64,000 nucleotides of DNA from Mycolicibacterium porcinum (GTDB lineage: Bacteria; Actinomycetota; Actinomycetes; Mycobacteriales; Mycobacteriaceae), in NCBI GenBank assembly GCA_001942045.1, contig MSTD01000013.1, positions 62,001 to 126,000 of the forward strand, read 5' to 3'. Below the pieces are notes generated by a model. The model was given only the letters and a program-made list of their open reading frames with translations, did not search any database and was not told the DNA's origin. The stretch's first letter is position 1; the number at the start of each line of letters is the position of its first letter. The position numbers were made by a program, and so were the translations under genes. This document shows, piece by piece, positions 21,980 to 31,495 of this stretch.

Positions 21980-22808
21980 GGACTATCCGGTCTTTCCGGA
22001 CACCTCGACCTGGCCCGTCGTCTTCCCGGAGATCCCGGCCGGCACCAACGGCCGCTTCGCCCGCCCACCGCAGCACACCTCCAAGGCGGTCGCACCGCGG
22101 ATCCCGGCCGATCAGGTCCCCAACCACGTCGCCGTGGTGATGGACGGCAACGGCCGGTGGGCCACCCAACGCGGGCTGGGCCGTACCGAGGGGCACAAGA
22201 TGGGCGAGGCGGTGCTGATCGACATCACCTGCGGCGCCATCGAACTGGGTATCAAGCACTTGAGTGTCTACGCGTTCTCCACCGAGAACTGGAAACGCAG
22301 CGCCGAGGAGGTCCGGTTCCTGATGGGGTTCAACCGCGAGGTGGTGCGCCGTCGCCGGGAAAACCTCAACGCCATGGGTGTGAACATGCGCTGGGTCGGG
22401 TCGCGGCCCAAGATGTGGCGCAGCGTCATCAAAGAGTTCGACATCGCCGAGCAGATGACGGTCGGCAATGACGTCATCACGGTCAACTACTGCGTGAACT
22501 ACGGCGGGCGCACCGAGATCGTGGAGGCGGCGCAGGCTCTGGCCACCGAAGCCGCTGAGGGCAAGATCAACCCGAGCCGGATCAGTGAGGCGTCGTTCGC
22601 CAAGCATCTGCACCGTCCCGACATCCCCGATGTGGACCTGTTCATCCGGACGTCGGGGGAGCAGCGGGCCAGTAACTTCCTGCTGTGGCAGTCCGCGTAC
22701 GCCGAGTTCGTGTTCCAGGACAAGCTGTGGCCGGACTACGACCGGCGTGACCTGTGGGCGGCATGCGAGGAGTACGTGAACCGCAACCGTCGCTTCGGTA
22801 GGGCCTGA
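21915..22808 (+). CDS. uppS: Decaprenyl diphosphate synthase (cis-prenyltransferase)
   Basis: Long-chain cis-prenyltransferase that makes the polyprenyl carrier of cell-wall synthesis; the M. tuberculosis homologue Rv2361c makes C50 decaprenyl diphosphate. 297 aa. Catalytic motif [10 protein letters not shown] with Asp77, [10 protein letters not shown], and the C-terminal [19 protein letters not shown] and YAEFVF. The ~70-residue N-terminal extension before the conserved core is normal for mycobacterial members. Starts inside recO. Confidence 0.95.
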   Translation: MALTKDGKRGKSAYPQLPPAPEDYPVFPDTSTWPVVFPEIPAGTNGRFARPPQHTSKAVAPRIPADQVPNHVAVVMDGNGRWATQRGLGRTEGHKMGEAVLIDITCGAIELGIKHLSVYAFSTENWKRSAEEVRFLMGFNREVVRRRRENLNAMGVNMRWVGSRPKMWRSVIKEFDIAEQMTVGNDVITVNYCVNYGGRTEIVEAAQALATEAAEGKINPSRISEASFAKHLHRPDIPDVDLFIRTSGEQRASNFLLWQSAYAEFVFQDKLWPDYDRRDLWAACEEYVNRNRRFGRA

Positions 22809-22809
22809 C

Positions 22810-23256
22810 ATGCCCGGCCTCCTGCAGCAGTTGTCCTCGGCGCTCAGCGAGGTGATGTCCGTCGTCGAGGAACCTGACGAGGCGCTGACCGTGACGGTCG
22901 ACGGTTCGGTGGCCTCGGTGCGGGTGGTGGCCATCGCCGAGGGCCTGGAGATGGTCTCGCTGACCCAGCCGTTGGCCTGGGATCTGCCGCTGAACAACAA
23001 GATTCGCGAGCGGGTGTCCGAGCATGCCAGCAAGACCATGCTGGGCACGGTGGTGTTGGTGGAGAAACTGGTCGAGACCCCCACGAACGGGGCAACAACC
23101 AAGGGCGCGACGCGCAAGCGGCCGGCCAAGAAGGTCGCCGACGTGATGCTGCGGTACAACTTCCCGGCGGCCGGGCTGACCGACGACGCGCTGCGCACGC
23201 TGATCCTCATGGTCCTGGCCACCGGTGCCGACGTGCGCCGGGACCTGATCTCGTGA
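22810..23256 (+). CDS. Conserved mycobacterial protein, Rv2360c-like
   Basis: 148 aa, starts two bases after uppS. The N-terminal 80 residues (LLQQLSSALSEVMSVVEEPD, VASVRVVAIAEGLEMVSLTQPLAW) look like a compact alpha/beta fold. They are followed by a Thr/Lys-rich linker (TTKGATRKRPAKK) and a short C-terminal helical part. No signal peptide or membrane segment. It is the positional counterpart of Rv2360c; function unknown. Confidence 0.75.
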   Translation: MPGLLQQLSSALSEVMSVVEEPDEALTVTVDGSVASVRVVAIAEGLEMVSLTQPLAWDLPLNNKIRERVSEHASKTMLGTVVLVEKLVETPTNGATTKGATRKRPAKKVADVMLRYNFPAAGLTDDALRTLILMVLATGADVRRDLIS

Positions 23257-23690
23257 CGCCTTCTGACGAGCGCTTGCGCGAGGAGCCGATGACCACAGTC
23301 ATCCGGATCGTCGCCGCCGTGGTGCTCGACGAGCACGACCGGCTACTGGTGGTCCGCAAGCGCGGCACGACCGCCTTCATGCAGCCCGGCGGGAAGATCG
23401 AGCCGGGGGAGCGGCCGATCGAGGCGTTGTCCCGGGAGGTCCGTGAGGAGCTCGGGGTCGGATTCGAGGTTTCGGCGGCCGAAGAACTCGGCCATTTCAC
23501 CGCACCCGCCGCCAACGAACCAGGCCACTCGGTCGATGCGTGGCTCTACCTGGTCCGCTTGGACGGCGAGCCGCAGCCGCAGGCCGAGATTGCCGAGATG
23601 ACGTGGATCGACCCGCACGCACCGGGCGATATCGAGCTGGCGCCGCTGACCCGTGACACCGTGCTGGCGTTGGCGCGCGATCGGGTGTAG
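23253..23690 (+). CDS. NUDIX hydrolase
   Basis: 145 aa; hydrolyses a nucleoside diphosphate linked to some moiety. The complete NUDIX box begins at GGKIEPGE and continues through REVREELGV. The GTG start overlaps the preceding stop (GTGA); an internal ATG at 23289 (MTTVIRIVAAV) would remove 12 residues and align better with the domain. Substrate cannot be read from the sequence. The gene follows uppS and its partner and is followed by the convergent zur. Confidence 0.88.
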   Translation: MTPSDERLREEPMTTVIRIVAAVVLDEHDRLLVVRKRGTTAFMQPGGKIEPGERPIEALSREVREELGVGFEVSAAEELGHFTAPAANEPGHSVDAWLYLVRLDGEPQPQAEIAEMTWIDPHAPGDIELAPLTRDTVLALARDRV

Positions 23691-23794
23691 ACGCAGTTAC
23701 GCCGCGGATTGCAGCCACCAGGTAGCTGCAGACCTACACCTAGAGCATGTCTAATCAATGTCATGGTGTCGCGGTCCCAATGGGAGCTCACGAC

Positions 23795-24193
23795 CTACCC
23801 GGCGGCGCCGACGCACGCGCCGCACGTCCCGAAGATCTCGATGGTGTGGCTGACATCGGAGAAGCCGTGCTCGCGGGCCACGTCGGCGGCCCAGGCCTCG
23901 ACCTGGCCGCCGGAGATCTCGACGGTCGCACCGCAGGCCCGGCAGACCAGATGGTGATGATGGTCCTCAGAGCAGCGCCGGTACACCGATTCGCCGGTGT
24001 CGGTGCGCAGCGTGTCGACGTTGCCCGTGGTCGCCATGGTCTGCAGGGTGCGGTACACCGTGGTCAGGCCGATGGCCTGGCCGCGACGGCGCAGCTCGTC
24101 GTGCAGCTCCTGGGCCGAGCGGAACCCGTCGGTCTCGTTGAGCAGGTCGGCGATCGCCGCACGCTGCCTGGTGGAGCGGACCGCGCCCGTCAC
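23795..24193 (-). CDS. zur: Zinc uptake regulator Zur (FurB)
   Basis: Fur-family repressor that senses zinc and shuts off uptake genes. 132 aa. Winged-helix half has TRQRAAIADLLNE and GLTTVYRTLQTMA; metal-binding half has EDHHHHLVCRACGA, a second CGAC pair and EIFGTCGACV, giving the Cys4 structural zinc site plus regulatory His ligands. Second gene of the smtB-zur operon, overlapping smtB by four bases, as in M. tuberculosis Rv2358-Rv2359 (furB). Confidence 0.95.
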   Translation of the reverse strand: MTGAVRSTRQRAAIADLLNETDGFRSAQELHDELRRRGQAIGLTTVYRTLQTMATTGNVDTLRTDTGESVYRRCSEDHHHHLVCRACGATVEISGGQVEAWAADVAREHGFSDVSHTIEIFGTCGACVGAAG

Positions 24194-24558
24194 CGCGGTT
24201 CCTCACTGGCGTGGGCGACGGCGTCGGCGACGATGTGGGCCAGGTGATGGTCGACGAGGTGGTAGAGCACCTCACGTCCGGCGCGCTCGCTGGCGACCAC
24301 CCCGGCCTGCTTGAGGATCCGCAGGTGCTGGCTCACCAGTGGCTGCGGCACAGCGAGCGCGTCGACCAATTCATGGACGCAGCGCTGGGACTGCTGCAGC
24401 TGCAGGACGATGGCGATCCGCAACGGGGCGGCCAGGGCGCGCAGCAGCTCGCCGGCATTGTCGAGGACCTCGCGCGACGGCATTTCCGACGCCGGGGCGG
24501 TGCTGTCCTCGCGCGCGTCGTCGTGTTGATTTACGGTGATATTGGAAATCGTTTCCAT
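24190..24558 (-). CDS. smtB: Zinc-sensing ArsR/SmtB-family repressor
   Basis: 122-aa winged-helix repressor released from DNA by zinc. HTH core LRALAAPLRIAIVLQLQQS and PQPLVSQHLRILKQAGVV, with the C-terminal helix DHHLAHIVADAVAH carrying the Asp/His alpha-5 zinc site. In M. tuberculosis the homologue represses the smtB-furB operon under low zinc, allowing Zur to be made when zinc is high. The first codons coincide with one palindrome, and a second lies just upstream; see the operator entries. Confidence 0.93.
   Translation of the reverse strand: METISNITVNQHDDAREDSTAPASEMPSREVLDNAGELLRALAAPLRIAIVLQLQQSQRCVHELVDALAVPQPLVSQHLRILKQAGVVASERAGREVLYHLVDHHLAHIVADAVAHASEEPR
24543..24557. promoter_or_regulatory. 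Candidate Zur box at the smtB start
   Basis: TGGAAATCGTTTCCA: two 6-base arms (TGGAAA/TTTCCA) around a 3-base centre, overlapping the smtB start codon. Actinobacterial Zur boxes are 15-base palindromes of the TGAAAATNATTTTCA type, and this one fits with one change per arm. It would let Zur act on its own operon. Inference from pattern only. Confidence 0.5.
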
Positions 24559-24571
24559 TACGGGTCACAAT

Positions 24572-24591
24572 ACATGCGCGATATCGCATGT
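24572..24591. promoter_or_regulatory. Candidate SmtB operator
   Basis: ACATGCGCGATATCGCATGT has 7-base arms (ACATGCG/CGCATGT) around CGATAT, 14 bases upstream of the smtB start on the minus strand and about 65 bases upstream of glyS. The length and symmetry are those of ArsR/SmtB-family operators, and the site is placed to block smtB-zur transcription. Not tested against a known SmtB consensus. Confidence 0.5.
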
Positions 24592-24655
24592 CAACTGCCC
24601 CGGAGCCCGCGGCGGATTATCGCTGCCGGCGAGCTGGTCGCTACTCTGATGCACC

Positions 24656-26041
24656 GTGGCATCCATCATCGACACCGTTGCGAACCTGGCGAAACGCCGT
24701 GGCCTGGTCTACCAGTCCGGAGAGATCTACGGCGGCACCAAGTCCGCCTGGGATTACGGGCCGCTCGGTGTCGAGCTCAAGGAGAACATCAAGCGGCAGT
24801 GGTGGAAATCGGTCGTGACGTCCCGAGAGGATGTTGTAGGCCTGGACTCCGCCATCATCCTGCCGCGCCAGGTGTGGGTGGCCTCCGGTCACGTCGACGT
24901 CTTCAACGATCCGCTGGTGGAGTGCCTGAACTGCCACAAGCGGCACCGGCAGGACCACATGCAGGAGGCCTACGCCGCCAAGAAGGGCCTCGATGACCCG
25001 GATTCGGTGCCGATGGACGAGATCGTCTGCCCCGACTGCGGCACCAAGGGTCAGTGGACCGAGCCGCGCGACTTCAACATGATGCTCAAGACCTACCTCG
25101 GCCCGATCGAGTCGGAGGAAGGTCTGCACTACCTCCGCCCCGAGACCGCCCAGGGCATCTTCGTCAACTTCGCCAACGTGGTCACCACCGCGCGCAAGAA
25201 GCCGCCGTTCGGCATCGGTCAGATCGGCAAGAGCTTCCGCAACGAGATCACCCCGGGGAACTTCATCTTCCGCACCCGCGAGTTCGAGCAGATGGAGATG
25301 GAGTTCTTCGTCGAGCCGTCGACCGCGGGCGAGTGGCACAAGTACTGGATCGAGACCCGGCTGCAGTGGTATGTCGACCTCGGCATCAACCGGGACAACC
25401 TGCGCCTCTACGACCACCCCAAGGAGAAGCTGTCGCACTACTCCGACGGCACGGTCGACATCGAGTACAAGTTCGGCTTCGCCGGCAACCCGTGGGGTGA
25501 GCTGGAGGGCATCGCCAACCGAACCAACTTCGACTTGTCCACGCACGCAAAGCATTCCGGTGTCGACCTGTCGTTCTACGACCAGGGCGCCGACACCCGC
25601 TACGTGCCGTACGTGATCGAGCCGGCAGCCGGCCTGACCCGCTCGCTGATGGCGTTCCTGGTCGACTCCTACACCGAGGACGAGGCGCCCAACGCCAAGG
25701 GTGGGGTGGACAAGCGCACCGTGCTCAAGCTCGATCCGCGCCTGGCCCCGGTCAAGGCCGCGGTGCTGCCGTTGTCGCGCAATGCCGACCTGTCGCCGAA
25801 GGCCCGCGACCTGGCCGCCGAGTTGCGCAAGAACTGGAACGTCGAGTTCGACGACGCCGGTGCGATCGGCCGCCGCTACCGCCGCCAGGACGAGATCGGC
25901 ACGCCGTTCTGCGTGACGGTCGATTTCGACACCCTGGAGGACAACGCCGTCACCATCCGCGAGCGCGACGCCATGACACAGGAGCGCATCGCGCTGGACA
26001 AGGTGTCGGACTACCTCGCGGTGCGGCTCAAGGGCGCCTGA
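24656..26041 (+). CDS. glyS: Glycyl-tRNA synthetase (dimeric class II)
   Basis: Charges tRNA-Gly. 461 aa, GTG start, the single-chain alpha2 type. Motifs visible: [17 protein letters not shown], a zinc-binding pair [10 protein letters not shown] and [20 protein letters not shown] (motif 2 region), [19 protein letters not shown], and the C-terminal anticodon-binding domain with [19 protein letters not shown]. Divergent from smtB; the 97-base gap holds the putative SmtB operator. Confidence 0.97.
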   Translation: MASIIDTVANLAKRRGLVYQSGEIYGGTKSAWDYGPLGVELKENIKRQWWKSVVTSREDVVGLDSAIILPRQVWVASGHVDVFNDPLVECLNCHKRHRQDHMQEAYAAKKGLDDPDSVPMDEIVCPDCGTKGQWTEPRDFNMMLKTYLGPIESEEGLHYLRPETAQGIFVNFANVVTTARKKPPFGIGQIGKSFRNEITPGNFIFRTREFEQMEMEFFVEPSTAGEWHKYWIETRLQWYVDLGINRDNLRLYDHPKEKLSHYSDGTVDIEYKFGFAGNPWGELEGIANRTNFDLSTHAKHSGVDLSFYDQGADTRYVPYVIEPAAGLTRSLMAFLVDSYTEDEAPNAKGGVDKRTVLKLDPRLAPVKAAVLPLSRNADLSPKARDLAAELRKNWNVEFDDAGAIGRRYRRQDEIGTPFCVTVDFDTLEDNAVTIRERDAMTQERIALDKVSDYLAVRLKGA

Positions 26042-26051
26042 CCCTTCCCGC

Positions 26052-26109
26052 CGAGCAGACGCGAATGTTCCCCAAAACCGTGGTTTTGGGGAACATTCGC
26101 GTCTGCTCG
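26052..26109. terminator. Perfect 28-bp inverted repeat between convergent genes
   Basis: Left arm 26052-26079 and right arm 26082-26109 are exact reverse complements separated by two bases (GT). The arm begins CGAGCAGACGCGAATG and ends CCCCAAAACC. It fills nearly all of the gap between glyS and the convergent TPM gene, so it can fold identically in both transcripts. There is no U-tract, as is usual for mycobacterial terminators. Confidence 0.75.
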
Positions 26110-26114
26110 CGCAA

Positions 26115-28139
26115 TCAGAAGCGGCCGCCGCCGCCGGAGTAGCTGCGGCCCGATGAATGTGACGACCCGCCGTATGACGTCGGGCGGCCCATGCTGCGGC
26201 CGCCGCCCCAGCTGCCTCCGTACCCACCACCGAAGCCACCACCGAAACCGCCGCCGCCCCGCAGGATGTTTCCGATGAGGATGCCGCCGAGCACCGCACC
26301 CATGTCGGACCCGCCGCCGCCGTACTGCGAGGTGTAGGACCGCTGCGCGGCACGGACGTCATCGTTGGCCAGGCCCTGCGCCTGGGCGGCCAGCGTCGAC
26401 GCCCCGTTCGCGTGTGCCACCGCCTCATTCGGATTCGACGCCCGCTTGGCTTCGGCGGCCTGAAGTTGCCGTTGCGCCTCGGCCAGCCGGGTGCGGGCTT
26501 CCGGGCCGATGCTGCCGCGCCGGGTCTCGATGAAGTCCGACACCGCCGTGATCCGGGACTGGGCGGTGAACAGCGCCTGCTCCAGCGCCCGGGCCAGCCG
26601 CTCGGCGGCTTCCTGTTGTTCGTGCACGCCGGCCAGCAGCTGATCGAGTTCGGCGTCCGCCGTGGTGAGCCGGGTGAACGTGCCCAGTGGGTCGGCCTTG
26701 CCGTTGGCCGTCGCGTCGTCGGCCGCCTTCTTGGCGGCGTCGCGGGCAGCGCTGAGCTTGTCGGCCTGCGGCGTACCGGGCTGGGCCAGCAGCGAATTCG
26801 CCTGGTCGATGCCGGCCTGGATGTCGGTGATGGCGGCGGGCAGACCGGCCAGGGCCCGGTTGATGTCGGAGGCCGCGGTGTCGACGGCGTCGAGGAGGGT
26901 GCGGGCCTGGTCCAGTGCGGACTCGGCTGAGCGCACGGCGTCGACCAACGCGGTCTGGTCGGTGGCCGGCCGGGAGACCAGGCCGCGGGCCGAGGTGATG
27001 CTGCGATCGGCGAAGGCCAGTCGCTCCTTGGCGGTGTCCACGTTGGTCGCCACCGAATTCAGTGCGGTGGCGTCGAATTGGGTGTGCAGATTGTTCAAGG
27101 TCTGGCTGGACGGTTCGATGCGGGCGGTCAGATCGACCATCTGCTGGGTCATGGCGTCCAGCCGGGTCGGCGCGTTGATCACCAGATCGCGCAACTGCTC
27201 GAAGGCCTGGCTCTGAGTGTCCAACTCGCGGTCGGCCCTGGCTGCCGATACCACCACCTGCGTCAACAGCTGACGCTGCTGCAGCGGGGTCTCGGGTGCA
27301 TCGTCGTCGAGGGTCTGGCGCACGGTGAAGGCTTGGGCCAGCGCGGTTTTCGCATTGGCCAGGGCGGCACTGAACGGTTCGGTGCGCTTGGCGCCGAACT
27401 CCTCCACGGCCAGCTCCAGCTCGGCCTCACTGGTGCGCACGGCGTTGTCGACGTCGACGACGATCGAGCGGGACAGCTCGTCGAGCGCCTCCAGCGGCAC
27501 CGAGGCCAGGGCGTTGGCATCGGTCGGGTCGACCCGCTTGGCGGCCTCGAACTCGGCGTGGCGGCGCTTGGCCCGGCGCCGGCGCGACCACCACCACAGC
27601 AGGCCGGCCAGCACCACCACCACGCCGAGGGCGATCAGCATGCCGGGCCACGACACGCCGGGTGCGGCGGGAGATTCGGGTTCGGAGTTCAGCCCGTTGG
27701 CCGCGGCGATCGCGGCCCCCGCCCAGTCGTCTCGGCGCAGGGCCGGGGTGACGCTGTTGCGCCGGATGTCGTCGGCGCGCGCCGAACTGGTGACGGTATC
27801 GGGCACCTGGAACGCGAACGCCCGGTCCACCGTGGCTATCGCCAACAGTGCGTCGTCGTCACCGAAATCGCTCAGCTGCATGGTGTTCTGCGCCCAGCCG
27901 ACCGGGTTCTGCCGGGCGAAATCCTCGGTGAAGACCACCCATAGCTTGATGTGGCGGTCGTCGTAGAGCCGGTCGATCGCGCGTTGCACGTTGCCGCGCT
28001 GGGCCGCCGACAGCACCCCGGCGTTGTCGGTGAGTTGGGTGGCCAGCCGCAGCGGCGGTTCGGCGGCGGCGCCGGGAGCGACCACGAGTGCGGTCATCAG
28101 GATCGCGAGCAGCATGGACAGCAGACGGGCGATACGCAT
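26115..28139 (-). CDS. TPM-domain membrane protein with long helical region and Gly-rich tail
   Basis: 674 aa, homologue of Rv2345. Signal peptide at residues 1-26 (cleavage near GAAAEP), TPM domain (LTDNAGVLSAAQRGNVQRAI, LWVVFTEDF, DDDALLAIATVDR) facing the outside, one membrane helix (PGMLIALGVVVVLAGLLWWW) followed by RRRRAKRRH, then ~400 residues of Ala/Leu/Gln/Asp-rich helices likely to form coiled coil in the cytoplasm, and a Gly/Ser tail (GGGGFGGGFGGGYGGSWGGG). Upstream in-frame codons are ignored because the signal peptide begins at MRIARLL. Function unknown; the TPM family is associated with membrane-protein assembly or phosphatase activity elsewhere. Confidence 0.88.
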   Translation of the reverse strand: MRIARLLSMLLAILMTALVVAPGAAAEPPLRLATQLTDNAGVLSAAQRGNVQRAIDRLYDDRHIKLWVVFTEDFARQNPVGWAQNTMQLSDFGDDDALLAIATVDRAFAFQVPDTVTSSARADDIRRNSVTPALRRDDWAGAAIAAANGLNSEPESPAAPGVSWPGMLIALGVVVVLAGLLWWWSRRRRAKRRHAEFEAAKRVDPTDANALASVPLEALDELSRSIVVDVDNAVRTSEAELELAVEEFGAKRTEPFSAALANAKTALAQAFTVRQTLDDDAPETPLQQRQLLTQVVVSAARADRELDTQSQAFEQLRDLVINAPTRLDAMTQQMVDLTARIEPSSQTLNNLHTQFDATALNSVATNVDTAKERLAFADRSITSARGLVSRPATDQTALVDAVRSAESALDQARTLLDAVDTAASDINRALAGLPAAITDIQAGIDQANSLLAQPGTPQADKLSAARDAAKKAADDATANGKADPLGTFTRLTTADAELDQLLAGVHEQQEAAERLARALEQALFTAQSRITAVSDFIETRRGSIGPEARTRLAEAQRQLQAAEAKRASNPNEAVAHANGASTLAAQAQGLANDDVRAAQRSYTSQYGGGGSDMGAVLGGILIGNILRGGGGFGGGFGGGYGGSWGGGRSMGRPTSYGGSSHSSGRSYSGGGGRF

Positions 28140-28198
28140 GACCGTCAATCTAATGCGCTCCCGCGTCGGCGCGTTGCTTCCTGGCAGACTGTGCGTCG

Positions 28199-29476
28199 GT
28201 GAACGGGGATACGCAGGCCTGGTATGACGACTTCGACCGGCAACGTCTGGTGGTCGAAGCGCCGAAGGGTGCTGCGCTGCCCGGGACCGATACCGAACAC
28301 CGCACCGACTTCGCCCGTGACCGGGCTCGCGTATTGCACAGCGCGGCGCTGCGGCGGCTGGCCGACAAGACCCAGGTCGTCGGCCCTCGGCACGGTGACA
28401 CCCCACGCACCCGACTCACCCATTCACTCGAGGTGGCCCAGATCGGTCGCGGTATGGCGATCGGACTCGGCTGCGATCCCGACCTGGTCGACCTGGCCGG
28501 GCTGGCCCACGACATCGGGCACCCGCCGTACGGGCACAACGGTGAGCGCGCGCTCGACGAGATCGCGAAACCGTTCGGCGGATTCGAGGGCAATGCCCAG
28601 AACTTCCGGATCCTCACCCGATTGGAGCCCAAAGTCCTTGATGCCGAAGGGCGGTCGGCCGGGCTCAACCTGACCAGGGCCGCACTGGACGCGGTGGCCA
28701 AGTATCCGTGGCCCAGCTTCGGCACGCGCCGCAAGTACGGCTTCTACGACGACGACGCCGAGGCGGCCGAATGGGTGCGGGCCGGGGCGCCGGCCGAGCG
28801 GCCTTGTCTGGAAGCCCAGGTGATGGACTGGGCCGACGACGTCGCCTACTCGGTGCACGATGTCGAGGACGGCGTGATCTCCGGGCGCATCGACCTGCGG
28901 GTGCTCGGCGATCCCGACGCGGCCTCGTCGCTGGCAGATCTGGGCGCCAAGAATTTTCCTACCGTCACCCACGACGAACTGCTGGCCGCTGCCGAGCGGC
29001 TGTCGCACGTGCCGGTGGTGGCCGCGGTGGGGAAGTACGACGGGACGGTGGCGTCCTCGGTCGCGCTGAAGACCCTGACCAGTGAACTCGTCGGGCGGTT
29101 CGCCAACGCGGCGATCACCCAGACCCGGGCGGTCGCCGGTGACGGGCCGCTGCGTCGTTTTGATGCCGACCTCTCCGTGCCGCCGCTGGTGCGCGCCGAA
29201 GTGGTGCTGCTCAAGATGCTGGCGTTGCAGTTCATCATGTCCGATCACCGGCACCTGCAGATCCAGGCCGATCAGCGCACGCTCATCCACGAAGTCGCCC
29301 TGGCGTTGTGGGCGCAGGCCCCCGGCAGCCTGGACCCGCAGTTCGCGCCCGAGTTCGACCTCGCCGCCGACGACGGAGCCCGGCTGCGCGTGGTGGTCGA
29401 TCAGATCGCGTCCTACACCGAGAGCCGGCTGGAACGAGTGCACGAGGCGCGCTCGCCCCGGCCGATGGCCGACTAG
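28199..29476 (+). CDS. dgt: Deoxyguanosinetriphosphate triphosphohydrolase-like protein
   Basis: HD-domain dNTP triphosphohydrolase that splits dGTP to deoxyguanosine and triphosphate; regulates dNTP pools. 425 aa, GTG start. Metal ligands visible: His75 in LTHSLEVAQ and His104-Asp105 in [15 protein letters not shown], with the later [14 protein letters not shown] supplying the last Asp. Followed 52 bases later by dnaG, the order also seen in M. tuberculosis (Rv2344c-Rv2343c). Confidence 0.95.
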   Translation: MNGDTQAWYDDFDRQRLVVEAPKGAALPGTDTEHRTDFARDRARVLHSAALRRLADKTQVVGPRHGDTPRTRLTHSLEVAQIGRGMAIGLGCDPDLVDLAGLAHDIGHPPYGHNGERALDEIAKPFGGFEGNAQNFRILTRLEPKVLDAEGRSAGLNLTRAALDAVAKYPWPSFGTRRKYGFYDDDAEAAEWVRAGAPAERPCLEAQVMDWADDVAYSVHDVEDGVISGRIDLRVLGDPDAASSLADLGAKNFPTVTHDELLAAAERLSHVPVVAAVGKYDGTVASSVALKTLTSELVGRFANAAITQTRAVAGDGPLRRFDADLSVPPLVRAEVVLLKMLALQFIMSDHRHLQIQADQRTLIHEVALALWAQAPGSLDPQFAPEFDLAADDGARLRVVVDQIASYTESRLERVHEARSPRPMAD

Positions 29477-29528
29477 GTCCTCGGTGTCGGCAAACCCGTT
29501 CGGAGCCGCTTCCGCGCACGCATAGACT

Positions 29529-31433
29529 ATGCCGGTGGCCGGCCGGATTTCAGATCGCGATATCGCGGCCATTCGTGAAAGAGTCCGCATCGAGGACGTC
29601 GTCGGTGACTACGTCCAGCTGAGGCGGGCCGGGGCCGACTCGATGAAGGGTCTGTGCCCGTTTCACGACGAGAAGTCCCCGTCGTTCCATGTGCGGCCGA
29701 ACCACGGTCACTTCCATTGCTTCGGCTGTGGCGAGGGTGGCGACGTGTATGCCTTCATCCAGAAGATCGAACACGTCAATTTCGTCGAAGCGGTCGAGCT
29801 GCTGGCCGATCGGGTCAACTACACCGTCACCTATACGGGCTCGTCGACGACCAATGTGCAGCGTGACCGGGGCAGCCGCAGCCGGTTGCTGGCCGCCAAT
29901 GCCGCCGCTCAGGAGTTCTACGCCGAGGCGCTGAACTCCGATGAGGCGGCGGAGGCGCGCAAATACCTGACCGAGCGCAACTTCGACGCCGCCGCGGCCG
30001 CTCAGTTCGGCTGCGGGTTCGCGCCGTCTGGATGGGATACGCTGACAAAGCACTTGCTACGCAAGGGTTTTGAGTTCAAGGAGTTGGAAGCGGCCGGTCT
30101 GAGCCGGGAGGGCAAGCGCGGGCCGATGGACCGGTTCCACCGTCGCCTGCTGTGGCCGATCCGGGTGTCCTCGGGTGAGACCATCGGCTTCGGCGCACGC
30201 CGGTTGTTCGACGACGACCAGAACCAGGCGAAGTACGTCAACACCCCCGAGACGGTGCTCTACAAGAAGTCACAGGTGTTGTTCGGCCTGGACCGCGCCA
30301 AGCGCGACATCGCCAAGGGGCACCAGGCCGTCGTCGTCGAGGGATACACCGACGTGATGGCCATGCACTTGGCCGGGGTGACCACCGCGGTGGCCTCGTG
30401 CGGCACCGCGTTCGGTGAACAGCACCTGTCGATGCTGCGCCGATTGATGATGGACGACAACTTCTTCCGTGGCGAGCTGATCTACGTGTTCGACGGCGAC
30501 GCCGCCGGCCAGGCCGCCGCGGTGAAGGCGTTCGAGGGCGAGCAGAACCTGTCGGGCCAGTCGTTCGTGGCGGTGGCGCCTGACGGTATGGATCCGTGCG
30601 ATCTGCGGCTGCGCTCCGGCGACGGCGCGGTGCGCGACCTGGTGGCGCGCCGAACTCCGTTGTTCGAGTTCGTGATTCGCAGTGCACTGGCCGAACATGA
30701 CCTGGACAGCGCCGAAGGCCGGGTGGCTGCGCTGCGGCGTTGCGTGCCGATGGCGGCCCGGATCAAAGATCCGACGCTGCGCGACGAGTACGCCCGGCAG
30801 TTGGCCGGCTGGGTCGGCTGGGACAACGTCGCCCAGGTGCTCGGCCGGGTCCGGGAGGAAGCCAGCGGTGGCCGCAAGGACTCCCGGCGTCAGCCCGCCG
30901 GACGGCAGGCCCGTCCCGCGGCGGCGCCCGTGCCGCGCCCCGACCCGTCGGATCCGACCCTGTGGCCGCAACGTGAGGCGCTCAAGGCCGCTCTGCAATA
31001 TCCGGCGATCTCCGGGCCGGTGTTCGACTCGTTGACCGTCGAGAGTTTCACCCATCCCGGGTATGCCGCGGTGCGATCGGCGATCGAGGCGTCGGGCGGC
31101 ATGGCGGCGGGTAAATCGGGGGCCCAGTGGATCGAGGCGGTCCGCGAACAGACCACGTCGCCGGCAGCGGCCGGCCTGGTCAACGAACTGGGTGTGGAGG
31201 CCATCAACGTCGAGGATGACGAGCAGCTGCCGCGCTACATCAGCGGTGTGCTGGCCCGCCTGCAGGAAGTGTGGGTGGGTCGCCAGATCGCCGAGGTGAA
31301 GTCCAAGCTGCAACGCATGTCGCCGGTGGAGCAGGGAGACGAATATCACGCCCTCTTCGGTGACCTGGTGGCGATGGAGTCCTACCGGCGCAGCCTGCTG
31401 GAACAGGCCAGCGGCGACGACCTGACTGCGTGA
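29529..31433 (+). CDS. dnaG: DNA primase DnaG
   Basis: Makes RNA primers at the replication fork. 634 aa. N-terminal zinc finger with Cys43, His46, Cys64, Cys67 (CPFHDEKSPSFH, HCFGCGEGG), RNA polymerase domain with RFHRRLLWPI and FGARRL, TOPRIM motifs VVVEGYTDVMAMH and VFDGDAAGQAA, a Pro/Arg/Ala linker around residue 455, and a C-terminal helicase-interaction domain. Start ATG matches MPVAGRISDRDIAAIRERV. Confidence 0.97.
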   Translation: MPVAGRISDRDIAAIRERVRIEDVVGDYVQLRRAGADSMKGLCPFHDEKSPSFHVRPNHGHFHCFGCGEGGDVYAFIQKIEHVNFVEAVELLADRVNYTVTYTGSSTTNVQRDRGSRSRLLAANAAAQEFYAEALNSDEAAEARKYLTERNFDAAAAAQFGCGFAPSGWDTLTKHLLRKGFEFKELEAAGLSREGKRGPMDRFHRRLLWPIRVSSGETIGFGARRLFDDDQNQAKYVNTPETVLYKKSQVLFGLDRAKRDIAKGHQAVVVEGYTDVMAMHLAGVTTAVASCGTAFGEQHLSMLRRLMMDDNFFRGELIYVFDGDAAGQAAAVKAFEGEQNLSGQSFVAVAPDGMDPCDLRLRSGDGAVRDLVARRTPLFEFVIRSALAEHDLDSAEGRVAALRRCVPMAARIKDPTLRDEYARQLAGWVGWDNVAQVLGRVREEASGGRKDSRRQPAGRQARPAAAPVPRPDPSDPTLWPQREALKAALQYPAISGPVFDSLTVESFTHPGYAAVRSAIEASGGMAAGKSGAQWIEAVREQTTSPAAAGLVNELGVEAINVEDDEQLPRYISGVLARLQEVWVGRQIAEVKSKLQRMSPVEQGDEYHALFGDLVAMESYRRSLLEQASGDDLTA

Positions 31434-31495
31434 TCGCCGACATCGCGATAGGGTGAGGCGCAGTCGGGCCCCTACACGCGAAAGAGGCAAACCCG

